Shown here: positions 1 to 58,549 of the stretch, in pieces
Numbering within the stretch: position 1 is the stretch's first letter
Layout: each line of letters starts with the position of its first letter
DNA from: Salminus brasiliensis
Taxonomy: Eukaryota; Chordata; Actinopteri; Characiformes; Bryconidae
Reading direction: 5' to 3'
Length of the DNA: 64,000 nt
Assembly (NCBI RefSeq): GCF_030463535.1
Contig: NC_132898.1
Span: 23,535,162 to 23,599,161, forward strand
The notes under the pieces: model-generated
What the model was told of the DNA's origin: nothing
The model's database searches: none
The model's input: the letters and a program-made list of their open reading frames with translations, nothing else
Made by a program: the position numbers and the translations under genes

Positions 1-841
1 AAGGCCCCTACGACACGTCTGTCCAATAGGAGTAGTGCACCAAGGCACTGTTGGGTAGCAAATCAGGCAGCCACTTTTGTACACAATATATGCCCTTTAA
101 ACATTCTACGAACATCTTTTCTCAAATAACGTCAAAATATGACTTTTGTCCTATTTTACACAAAGCAGACAACCAATAAGGGCCGTGCCTTCTAGGCAGA
201 GAAGATATGCATAACAGGGGAAATATTTGGAGTAAATTTAAAACATCCCAGGCTGTTGAAACCACAAAGCACTGGGCATGATGTTAAAACCAGAAAGTAG
301 CAAGGCGTTAATAAAAAAAAAAAAAACGGAACAAAACAAAAACAAGCTAAGCTTTAAGATTGCAAGATGCACATTTTCAAAAGAAGTGCTGTAGTCGTCG
401 TTACATTTCAACAGAGAGTATCATTATTGTAAACACTGGTCAAGATCCAACAACCAAAACACCTTGTCCTTGATCAAATGTTGGACTTAGCAAGCAGGCT
501 TCGGAGCACACATTACATTTATGGCAACTTGAATAATGTTTTTCAAAAGAAAAAAGATAATAAAATAACGAACGAAATCATGTTCAAAAATGTACGACCC
601 AGAGGAGTCTGTAGAAGATATGCACAACGACAGGTCACCAAGACACAAACAGCATCTCAATCAACCCATCCGGCTTTGTTGAGAACATCAGCTGCTCTTT
701 CAGAAAGCACTTCAGAATGGGGCACGGAGGTTTGGGAAGACAACAGGAGCAAAAAGGGAACATGGAGGAGGTTGTGAGAACAGAGAAGATTGTGAGATTG
801 GGTTTGAGAAAATCACACAGGAAAAGGGCAGTGAGAGAAAC
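1..841 (-). other. probable cacna2d2 3' UTR and downstream flank
   Basis: Follows the stop codon on the minus strand. No open frame with recognisable content was found on either strand. The 99-codon plus-strand frame at 478-777 has no recognisable domain. A clear AATAAA signal for the minus strand was not identified, so the polyadenylation site may lie outside the window or use a variant signal. Confidence 0.5.
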
Positions 842-49154
<48,313 letters not shown>

Positions 49155-49350
49155 GTTCCATTAAAACCGGTCAAAACGAGGTCCACAAAATGGCTTGAAA
49201 CCTTAAGGGAGAAGAGGAATATCCAGATATCCGCGGCGCCGGGGCGTGGAGACCGTAGAGATAATCTCCGTTTGGGTAGTAGGGGGCGCAGAAAAGCTGG
49301 TGATGCCCGTGAGGGGGGTTTTGTGGCGGTGATGCTGCGTGTGTGAGGAG
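49155..49350 (-). promoter_or_regulatory. probable cacna2d2 5' UTR and core promoter
   Basis: The sequence just upstream of the start codon is CpG-rich (GCGGCGCCGGGGCG near 49230) compared with the AT-rich surroundings, and the CpG enrichment continues into intron 1 to about 48450. No TATA box is obvious. The transcription start cannot be placed from sequence alone. Confidence 0.5.
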
Positions 49351-49354
49351 ACTA

Positions 49355-50020
49355 GTGATGGAGAGTTCGATTCAATTTAGCGAACCGATTCTTTTTTGGA
49401 ACCGTTCGTCTCCACTCAGCGAACGTTCGATGCAACGAGTCACCGATTCCCAAAGTTAAGGCAGATGGATTCGAATCGCCTTCATGTGCAATGAGGTTTC
49501 TCAACGGAGTCCACATTGATTAGCCAAGGCAGCTTTACTCTCATCTGTTTGTGAAGCCTGTCTTTAACCTTTACAATGATTCACTGCTTCTCTTTACTGC
49601 ATGGATTAATTAAAAAAAAAACTCCCTGGACAGAAGCCAATCTGTCTACATCAGAATGAAAACGATTAGCACAGTGAGTCTGTGTCTCTGATAATATTAA
49701 AAACGTCACATCATATCATTCATTTGCTTTAATGTTAAGACGTTTGTCACCTCTAAAACATCTTCATTTTTGACAACGTCACTGTGCACCAATGGGTGGG
49801 GACGAATACTATTTACCCGGGTTGTCACGTTTCACTTACTCCACCTGTTATACAGAGAAAACGCTGTGCTAGCTGGTCTCAGAGTCATATATCAGATCCA
49901 GAACGTAAATATTGTGTAAATATATTGTCTACAAAAACATTCACTTCAGCTGGACTGTGAATTGAATCGATCAGTTCATTTAAAAATAATTGATTCAAAC
50001 GAATCAACTCTTCTACAAGT
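49355..50020. mobile_element. possible palindromic DNA transposon remnant
   Basis: GAACCGATTCTTTTTTGGAA and ATTCGAATCG motifs at the left recur inverted as GAATCGATCAGTTC and TTGATTCAAACGAATCAACT at about 49970-50008. Similar sequences are familiar from fish MITEs; the family was not determined. Confidence 0.4.
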
Positions 50021-50073
50021 CATTGACTACGCAGGTACTGTGTGTTACAAACAGCTTTATAGAAACTCCCCAT

Positions 50074-50076
<3 letters not shown>

Positions 50077-50122
<46 letters not shown>
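50077..50122. repeat. (TA)n microsatellite
   Basis: About 23 uninterrupted TA units. Confidence 0.97.
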
Positions 50123-50125
<3 letters not shown>

Positions 50126-50309
50126 CCAGCATTGGTGTGGTTACCTCCACGATAAATGGTTTGGATGTAACATTAATTCCCATTTGTCACAACTTTTTAC
50201 ATTACTGGTCTTAATAAACTGATTTATACTGAAGGAAAACAGACTTCATGAAAAAGGGAAAAAATGGATTTGCTGAGATATGGGAAGTAGGAGGCGTTGT
50301 GTAACTGTG

Positions 50310-50660
50310 GATGTGTATGTTCTGTGACCATGGAAATGGGTGTGGCCATAACTGTATAAATGGATGTAGTAGTCATGGTAATAGGTGGGGCATAGCTACG
50401 AAAATTCATGTGTATAACCATGAAAGTGGGTGGGGTATAACTACGGAAATAGGTATAGTGTAACCATGGGAATAGGTGTAGTGTAACCTTTGGAACGGGC
50501 CGGGTCATGGATGTAGTATAGTCATGAAAATGGGTGTACCATAACTATGTAAATTGATATAGAGTGACCAAGGAAATGGGTGGAGCATAAAAATGGGAAT
50601 AGGTGATGCGTAGTCGTGGAAACTGGTGTAACATAACCATGGGAATAGGTGTAGTCCACT
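50310..50660 (+). repeat. ~30-bp minisatellite upstream of cacna2d2
   Basis: About 11 diverged units of the form CATGGAAATGGGTGTAGTAT plus AAC. It starts about 1.2 kb upstream of the cacna2d2 start codon. Confidence 0.85.
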
Positions 50661-51084
50661 GATGCTTAATTCTTGTCAGTGGAATTGTATAGTCCTGTAA
50701 CTGTATTTCGGAGAGACGATATCTTGCTCCAGCACACCTGAGTCAACTCGTCAGCTCGTGGTTAAGCCCTCTGTGAGTTGAGTCAGGTGTGTTACAGCAG
50801 AGTGTGGTGTTTTTACACACTGCCCCACGTTGCACCTGTTAATGTGCCAGCTGCACGGTGTAGAGGGGCACTGTAGTTTTCCCAGTTGAACCCACTGGAA
50901 CACAGAGAAATCACTGGATTACTGAAGGGGTTCAGATTGCAGTAGTAACGTGGTTTTCTCGGCTGTGAGCTACTGATACTGTGTAGCTTTTCAATACAAT
51001 ATAAAAGTGGAGACACTCAGCGTTCCCAGTGTAGACATGCCTAAGGCCTATCCATGCGAAATGGTACTGCATATTAACACTCAT

Positions 51085-51592
51085 TTGATCCACTATATGT
51101 CCAAATATTTGTGGACACCCCTTCTAATGAATGCTTTCAGCTACTTTACGTTGCATCCATTGCTGACAGAGATGTGCAAATGCCTACACGTAGCTTGTCT
51201 AGTCCCTCTAGAGTATTGCCAATAGAATAGGACTGGAGCAGATAAACATAAACCTATTGGCACCATCCCTAATGCCAACAGTGAAACTAAGGAATCTAAG
51301 GAATGACGGTGGAGCATTGAGCTGTGGAGCAGTGGAACTGTGTTCTCTGGAATGGGATGAGTTGGAGAGTTGGGCTTAAGGTGGGATGGTGATCATCCAA
51401 CGTCCTGACCTCATTAACACTGCTTGTCACTGATTGCAATCAAATCCTCACAGCAATACTCCAAAATCTAGTAGAAAGCCGTCTTTCCTGGACAGTAGAG
51501 ACAGATCCCCCAACCAAAGCAGGATAAACCCTTTTTAATACCCTTGATTTTGAAAGAAACAATGAGCAGGCGTCCATATAGTTTAGGACATG
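51085..51592 (+). mobile_element. MITE copy (ACTATATGTCCAAATATTTG family), full length
   Basis: The left end CACTATATGTCCAAATATTT and right end CGTCCATATAGT-TTAGG are inverted relatives. The body shares CATCCAACGTCCTGACCTCA and GGATAAACCCTTTTTAATAC with 24500-24785. No transposase. Related fragments are at 8655, 39735 and 61430. Confidence 0.65.
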
Positions 51593-51860
51593 GTGCAAAA
51601 ATCATACTAACCCACATCGTCTAGTCTGCGCCACTTTAGTGAAGACCTAGATGCAGTTTGAGTGGGTTGTGAGAGGTGTGTGGATGGACATTTGGGGGAC
51701 TACTGACTTGTTAGCTACATTAGCCTTGTAGCTCTGCTTTAAAAATAAAGAAGTCAGATTTAGACTGCAGACTGTCTGATTGTGGAAAACTGCAAATCAG
51801 ATTTTAGCAGTTTTGTACCAAACTATTCTTTTAAGATTAACAGCAGAGTATAAAAACTCA

Positions 51861-51864
<4 letters not shown>

Positions 51865-51898
<34 letters not shown>

Positions 51899-51984
51899 CA
51901 GTGCAGCAGGCTGTAATCCAGCTGCCAGGGCCTGAATTGCACAGCCTAATTACTGACACACACTGACCATGCTGTGCACTGCAG

Positions 51985-52015
<31 letters not shown>

Positions 52016-52092
52016 CAGTCTGATTAAATGCACTGACTTGTTCTCTTTCTCCTCTACATGCAAGCCATACACACACACACACACACACATAC
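51865..52092. repeat. (GT)n and (CA)n microsatellites
   Basis: GT run at 51865-51898, CA runs at 51990-52014 and 52070-52089. Confidence 0.95.
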
Positions 52093-52599
52093 TTCGGTTT
52101 GTGGTTGTTGCGGATGTTGCCGAGCTGTGTCTGTGTGTTTCTGCAGTTTGTGTTTGTGCCTGGCTGCAGGCTGTAATCTTCTCCAAATGGAAACGTCCCG
52201 CACACCAACCCCAGGGGGCAGAATGAAGGGTTGTTAAAGGGATACTACAGCCTTTCTTAGTCTCTGTCTGTTTAACCAGATGCAGTGGTGAAGCAGGACT
52301 ATTAGGGCTACCTAGCTACCAACATCGATAGACATTGTTATCATGTTGAATGTAGGTTGTAACGGCGGCTGATTGAAATTCAACATCAGGCCAACGTCTA
52401 ATGCCAACATCAACTTGATGTAGAATAGTGATGAATAGTGAACCGGTTCTTAGTTTTAAGTTTAAAGTAACCCAAATCCCAACATTTTCTAAACATTACA
52501 TGCTAACTTCATACTGCCCATGCTCGTGTACAGGATGGGGGAAGGGGAGGGCAGGGGAGACTGGACCTGGCGCTTGCTAGCTAGCTAGCTATGTCTTTA

Positions 52600-53600
52600 A
52601 ACCATTTGGGACAGCCCATATGATGATGTCATATCTTTGGAAGCTTCTCATAGGTTTATTGGCAACATCTGAGTTAATTAGAGACACACCTGTGAATGTA
52701 TTAAGGCACAACTGAAACACACTGCTTCTTTGTGTAACATCATGGGAAAGTCGAAAGAAATTAGCCAAGATATCAGGAAGAGAATTGTGGACTTGCACAA
52801 GTCCGGTTCATCCTTGGGTGCAATTTCCAGATGCCTGAAGGAGCCTCGTTCATCTGTACAAACAATTATACGCAAGTACAAACAAGATGGGAATGTCCAG
52901 CCATCATACCGCTCAGGAAGGAGACAGATGAACATGCTTTGGTCCGAAATGTGCATATCAGCCCAAGAACAAAAGCTAAAGACCTTGTGAAGATGCTGGC
53001 TGAAGCTGGTAAGAGTGTGTCGTTATCCACAGTGAAAAGAGTACTGTATCAACATGGGCTAAAAGGCCACTGTTCCAGGAAGAAGCCATTACTACAAAAG
53101 AAACAGAAAAAAGCCAGAATGCACACAGGGACAAAGACCTTCATTTTTGGAGACATGTTCTGTGGTCTGACAAAACTGTTTGGCCATAACGACCATTGTT
53201 ACGTTTGGAACACCATCCCAACTGTGAAACATGGGGGTGGAAGAATCATGTGTGGGGTTGTGGGGTTGTTTTGCTGCGGGAGGGACTGGTGCACTGGTGC
53301 ACAAAATAGATGGCAATATGTGGAAATACAGCTCAAAACATCAGCCAGGAAGTTAAGTCTTGGACGCAAATGGGTCTTCCAAATGGACAACGACCCGAAG
53401 CAGACTGCCAAACTGGTTACAAACATGGCTCAGTTACACCAGTTCTGTCAGGAAGAATGGGCCAAAATTATTGTGAGAAGCTTATGGAAGGATATCTAAA
53501 ACGTTTGACCCAAGTCATACAGTTTAAGGGCAATGGTACCAAATACTAATGAAATGTAGATCTTGATGAAAGTAATAAAAATTGTCCTAAAAATGTCTCT
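52600..53600 (+). mobile_element. Tc1-like transposon relic (second family)
   Basis: Begins about CATATGATGATGTCATATCT, with the typical GAGTTAATTAGAGACACACC lead-in. It carries a broken transposase at 52742-53549 and an AATAAAAATTGTCC-type 3' end. Clear terminal repeats were not delimited. Confidence 0.7.
52742..53549 (+). pseudogene. Tc1-like transposase pseudogene (frameshifted)
   Basis: MGKSKEISQDIRKRIVDLHK starts the HTH region, ending in frame 2 at about GRRQ. The sequence continues in another frame with KAKDLVKMLAEAGKSVSLST, then HGGGRIM and GRKWVFQMDNDPKQTAKLVT (second Asp block). The C-terminus shifts frame again (KLMEGYLKRLTQVIQFKGNG). The first-Asp block (normally WSDET) is degraded to LTKLFG and the third is lost. 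At least two frameshifts; not functional. Confidence 0.8.
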
Positions 53601-54707
53601 CTCTCATTATTCTGGCATTTAGCAAATATAAATAATTTTGGTAATCCTAATTGACCTAAAATGGGAAAAGTTTATTCTAATTTTATTTCAGACAGTGAGA
53701 AGAAAATGCATGTGTTTGTGTTTATTTATAAGCAATAGGATTATATATATTCATGCATAATTTGAAATGCTATGCTAAGTAACATTAGCAAGGTCATGCA
53801 AACTAGGAAACCTCAGCTGGCGTGCTAACGGGATGGTAGCGATGTTGTTCGAGGCCGGCAACCAGCATGTGAAGCCGGCAGCAGGTTTGCTAATACTCGC
53901 TAGTTTTTACTCTGTTGTGTTTTGCTTGGTGTGTTCAGACTCTGGATGTTGTGTGTTTACTGTCTCTGGTCTGCAAGCTCAGTGTTGTTACCTTGGCAAT
54001 GCGGCTGCAAAAATTTGGGTTTTGGAGCTTCCGAAGGAGCACTGAAGGGAGGGGTGTTTTTGTTTTGCTGTTAAGTTCAAATATCAACCGTTGTTCTCCA
54101 GAATAATGAACACTGTCTTTAAGTTACAAGAAAATATGAACAAGTAAATATTGTTTGTTGACATATTTGTGACTTTGATTTCCAAACAAATATTTTGGTT
54201 TATTGAGGTTGTTTTTACAACAACCTCAAATCTGATGTTAAGAATCCAATGTCTTTCTTGCATGACATTGATGTCCAGTGCCTGCCGGGTAGGCAGTCCA
54301 GATAGTTCGAAGGTACGTAGGTGGTAGCAACAACCTAGCAACTAGTGATGCCCTAGCAATCACCTTGGTACCTTAATCCCAGGAACTACTTCTGGTGGCA
54401 ATCTGGTGGTTACTGGGGTGTTAAGGTACTAAAGTGGTTGCAAAGCCATCAGTAGTCAGATGTTAGGTGGTTTCTAGGTTGCTGCTTGAGCAATGCTAAG
54501 TGGCTTTTTTCAGTTAAGGCAGCAAAAGTGCTGGAAAATCAGCAACACTGCAGGCTTTACACTCTCATCCCTCAGTCCTTCTCCTTCACTCCTTTTTCCT
54601 CAATCTGTTCTCACTCTTTCTTCTCGTGTCCTCTGCAGGTTTTAATCTTTCTCTCCGCAGGAGTTCCTCAGTGGTAATGAACCTGACCTTACAGCTCCAA
54701 CTCCAGC

Positions 54708-54860
54708 AGAGAGAGAGAGAGAGAGAGAGAGAACACGAGAAACAGAAGGGAGAAAGAGGAGGAGGGTGTAGAGAGAGAGGTAACGAGTGTGAGAGAAACG
54801 AAGCGTGAGAGACTTTAAGAGATGGAGTGTGACTGAGGAAAGAGAGAGAGAGAGAGAAGT
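54708..54860. repeat. (GA)n-rich tract
   Basis: Purine runs at 54709-54735, 54770-54780 and 54838-54858. Confidence 0.9.
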
Positions 54861-54957
54861 AATATTCTAAGCCGATCCTACAATTTATCCGAAACATACA
54901 AGTTCACTGTGTAGGTTTACAGTTAGAGGCCGTAGCTCATCTGTTGCTATGGACAAC

Positions 54958-55620
54958 CACATACAGTGTCTATAAAAAGTAGTCACCCATTTGGATGTTT
55001 TTTCCCTTTCATTGCTTTATAAATAGAATCAATATCATTTGGCTTTTTACAAGAAAAAACTCTTGAATGTCAAAGTGAAATCAGGTTTCTACAAAGTAAT
55101 GTCAAATAAATAAAAACAGATCATGCAAAACAAGAGATTGCATAAATATTCATCCAAAAGTGACTAACCTAATTAAACAGCAGCCCAGGCAGTTGGTTCT
55201 AGTAGCCTCACAATTAGTGAAATGAAGATCACCTGAGTGCAGTGAATGTGAATGTAGTATTAAAACGCCTGTCTGGAAGGTCCAGTCACTGGTTAATCAG
55301 TATTCCTGGCAACAAAAACACCATGAAGACCAAGGAACACTACATAACTCAGAGAAAAGGGGGTATTTAAGAATATACGTCTGGAGGTCAGTTAAATCCA
55401 TCATTAAGAAATGGAAGGAATATGGCACATATAAATCTGTCCTTCCTCACAAACTGAAGGAAACTAGTGAGGGAGGTCACCAACACACCTATGACTTTCT
55501 TAATGATGGATTTAACTGAACTCCAGATGTATATTCTTAAATAACCCTGAGTTAATGTAGTTAGTTAGAAGTTGGTCTTCATGTTTTTGTTGCCAGGAAT
55601 ACTGATTAACTCCAGGGGAT
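54958..55620. mobile_element. foldback Tc1-like relic (same family as 9160-10720)
   Basis: The 5' end TACAGTGTCTATAAAAAGTA and CCATTTGGATGTTTTTTCCC match (inverted) 10590-10620. The segment 55293-55415 recurs inverted at about 55498-55612 (shared GTTAATCAGTATTCCTGG and TTAAATCCATCATTAAGAAA). The transposase core is absent. Confidence 0.7.
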
Positions 55621-55908
55621 GTTCAGTGACTTGGACATTTATTTATGCCATTATACCAGTGGTCACCAACCCTGCTCCTGCAGACTTCAGCTCCAACCCA
55701 AATCTATATACAGCCCATTCAGCTCTTCAAGCACTTCTGAAGGTGAGAATTAGTTTGAGGTGAGAATTGGTGGGGTCTGCAGGATGGTAGATTTGCAGGT
55801 GGGTGCTCAAATGTTATTTTATTTTTTTCTGTAGTGGTCATTAAGCTCAGGACATGCTTGCCCCCTACTGGCCACACTTTGCTTCATTTCCATTTCCACA
55901 AAAGACTG

Positions 55909-56452
55909 ATAGACACCTATCAGCCATGACATTAAAACCACTACCAGGTAAAGTGAATAACATTGCTTTTCTGTATCCAATCCAGAGGCATCCAATAGCA
56001 CTGGTCCGGGAGTGCATATATTAGGCAGGAAGTGAACAGTCAGTTTTTGAAAGTGAAGAGTTGGAAGAAGGAAAGAGCAACAAGCGTAAGAAGCTCTGAG
56101 ACACTTTTACATGAAGCAACTGCGATGTTCTAGATGACTGGGTCAGAGCATCCCCTAAACATCAGGCCAGTCTTGTGGGGTGTTCCCGGTATGCAGCAGT
56201 CAGTATCTACTGACTTAGTGCTCCAAAGGAAAACCGATGAAGTGGCTCATTGATGCCTAGAAGAATCCCCACCTCACAGCTTACAGGACTTAAAGAATCT
56301 GCTGCTAACGTTAATATTGGGTGCCATATACCACAGGGCACCTTCAGAGGTCCTGTGGAGTCCAGGCCTCGATGGGACAGAGCTGTTTTGGTGGCACGAG
56401 GGGGACCTACACAATTTTAGGAAGGTGGTCTTAATGATATGGTTGACTGGAT
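55909..56452 (+). mobile_element. internally deleted Tc1 derivative, copy 3
   Basis: The left end has ATCAGCCATGACATTAAAAC and the right end GGTCTTAATGATATGGTTGA. The N-terminal (HTH) and C-terminal transposase parts are joined at the same zone as in the other copies. Confidence 0.75.
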
Positions 56453-57127
56453 TAAAAGAAGGAAACAGTAAGATTCAGGCTTGAAGTGTTTAATTAAGTA
56501 AAACAGGTTTAAAAATCAACTCTATGACCATGTAATAGAAAAAAAACAATTAATTCATCATCCAGTATTTCACCATGTTAATTTTGAACTGATTACAGGC
56601 CAAGTGATTGTAAACATAAGCAGATTAACTTCTCCAAATATTTTTTATGTAATTGGTTTCTTTTTTTTGTTTTTTAAAGCAGATTTTAAATGACACAGTA
56701 TTATAGAACACATTTTGACTATAATAATCACATAAGACATTTCTACACAGCTCTACCATCAATATATATTTTTTATATTCCCATTTCTGTTCCTTTAAGA
56801 CTGAGACAGCATCCCTGAATCAGATTCTCCAAGAGGTAACTTTACACACACATCTACCGCACTTATACACTTATACAATCAATGTGTAGACCCTGTGTAG
56901 ACCCTCATAAACTCCTCACACAGACAGGACATGCTATTTAAAGGGCTCATATCATACTATATATCATTATTTTTGAGTGCCAAAAAACATTCCACCTCTC
57001 TTTATCCCTTAGACTTAACAGCCTGCTTTGGTTACTGTCCCTTTAAGACTGACATATGTAAAATAGCTTTGTTCCGATTGGCTGCGCCTCATTCAAAATG
57101 CAGTACAGGCTGAAACACTCCATTAGT

Positions 57128-57613
57128 GTGTCCCAATTCAAGGGCTGCATCCTTCGAAAGCTGTATTTAAAAGCAGGTTGTGTAACAGTAGTGTCCAGTA
57201 GGTCCTTCAAATGAGACCAAGAAATACGTCCTTTTTTTCCATGGTACCGAAGGATCCGTCGAGTGGATCCTCCGCCAGCCTACATATCTCGAGATTCATT
57301 GCGTGTCAACGAGGATGTCAATAAACACATTTTTGCAGAACTTTGTTGTATTTTATTATCATTTTCTGAATATATATATGCATATAGCATTAATATTAAG
57401 GACATCCAAACAAAGATAAACTACAATTTACAAATTACTACTGCAAATTAGGGTACAAATGAGTTTCGTTTTGTAACAATAAAGGCTTGGACAGCAGTGC
57501 TGTGACGCAAACAGGAAATCCGCCGTAGTCTGTCTCATTCTGGTTCTGCCTACACAGTCTATGCCTTCGTTGACGTCTTTCTAAGGATGCAACGCATGAA
57601 TTGGGACACACCT
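57128..57613. mobile_element. non-autonomous TIR element (~486 bp)
   Basis: Left GTGTCCCAATTCAAGGGCTG, with GCATCCTT following; right AAGGATGCAACGCATGAATT then GGGACAC. These are inverted repeats of about 26 bp with a few mismatches. No transposase and no clear target duplication were seen. It lies about 0.7 kb downstream of the acy1 stop. Confidence 0.7.
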
Positions 57614-58337
57614 TATAACTTCAGTGTGAGTGAGCAAGACTAAACAGCTATAGGCCAAATTGGTCTATATAGTAGATGTATTGTATTTGGTTTCTGTGAC
57701 ATCACAAAAACAGGTCTTAAAAACAGGATGTTTAGCAGCTTAGTTTCTTTATATGGACTGTACAGATAAAGTTTACATATGATATTAACCCCCTTATTTA
57801 AAAAAATAAGGAACATTTGGTTTTCTGTGATATGGGCCCTTTAAATACGGACATGGGATATGAGTGTTTACATTCTTTAAAACAAAGTTCGGATTTGTAA
57901 AGCAGAAAAGCAACATGTAAAATTATGTGAACTGAAGCAACGCTACAGCAGCGCTACAGCAGCGCTGTGTGGAGGTTCTCCTGAGTTATTGAATTAAAAG
58001 CACACGAGTGGCTGAAGTCTCTTATTGGATGGGTGCAGCCTGTTCTTTGGTGTTAAAGATGCTTTTAAAAAAAGCAGAGAAAAGTGCAAAACACTAGTGT
58101 TGATAGACAGATTGGAGAGCCAAAAGATTGGAGAATGAAAGAGAAGAGGGGAGGAAGAAAGACAAAAAAGTAAAGGAAGAAAGTGTGAATGCTACAGTCA
58201 GCAGTCTAAGAAAAAGAAAATGAGAGTGAGCAGAAGAAAACAGAAAGAGTGTGTTAATGCAGGGAGCAAAAGGAAGATCCAGAGAGAGCAAAGGATGTGC
58301 ATATTTGTAAGAAGAGTGTGTGCGTGCATGTGTGTGA

Positions 58338-58502
58338 TTATTCCTCTCCTTTCTGTGATGGTACAGAGGCCAGGACGGGCAGCAGTCTCTCGTACACTGT
58401 GATACCCTTCAGAAACACTCCCTCGTTCAGGAACTCGTTGTGGTCGTGCAGGAGAATGGGGGTGCAGTTCATCGGGGAAAAGCCAATAGCAGGTAGACCA
58501 GC
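58338..58502 (-). CDS. acy1: acy1 last coding exon (stop)
   Basis: 55 codons: [20 protein letters not shown], then [13 protein letters not shown] and [15 protein letters not shown], ending with TAA at 58340-58338. LLHDH holds the last zinc ligand (human H373). The acceptor is preceded by an uninterrupted TG repeat rather than a usual pyrimidine tract. Confidence 0.96.
   Translation of the reverse strand, partial: AGLPAIGFSPMNCTPILLHDHNEFLNEGVFLKGITVYERLLPVLASVPSQKGEE

Positions 58503-58549
<47 letters not shown>

Larger units (their letters stand above)
49155..58337. other. intergenic region between cacna2d2 and acy1
   Basis: About 9.2 kb between the cacna2d2 start and the acy1 stop, with no third gene recognised. 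It holds the cacna2d2 promoter, a TA tract, a minisatellite, a MITE, CA tracts, two Tc1 relics, a deleted Tc1 copy and a TIR element. Stretches 53650-54700 and 56450-57120 show only AT-rich unique-looking sequence. Confidence 0.75.
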
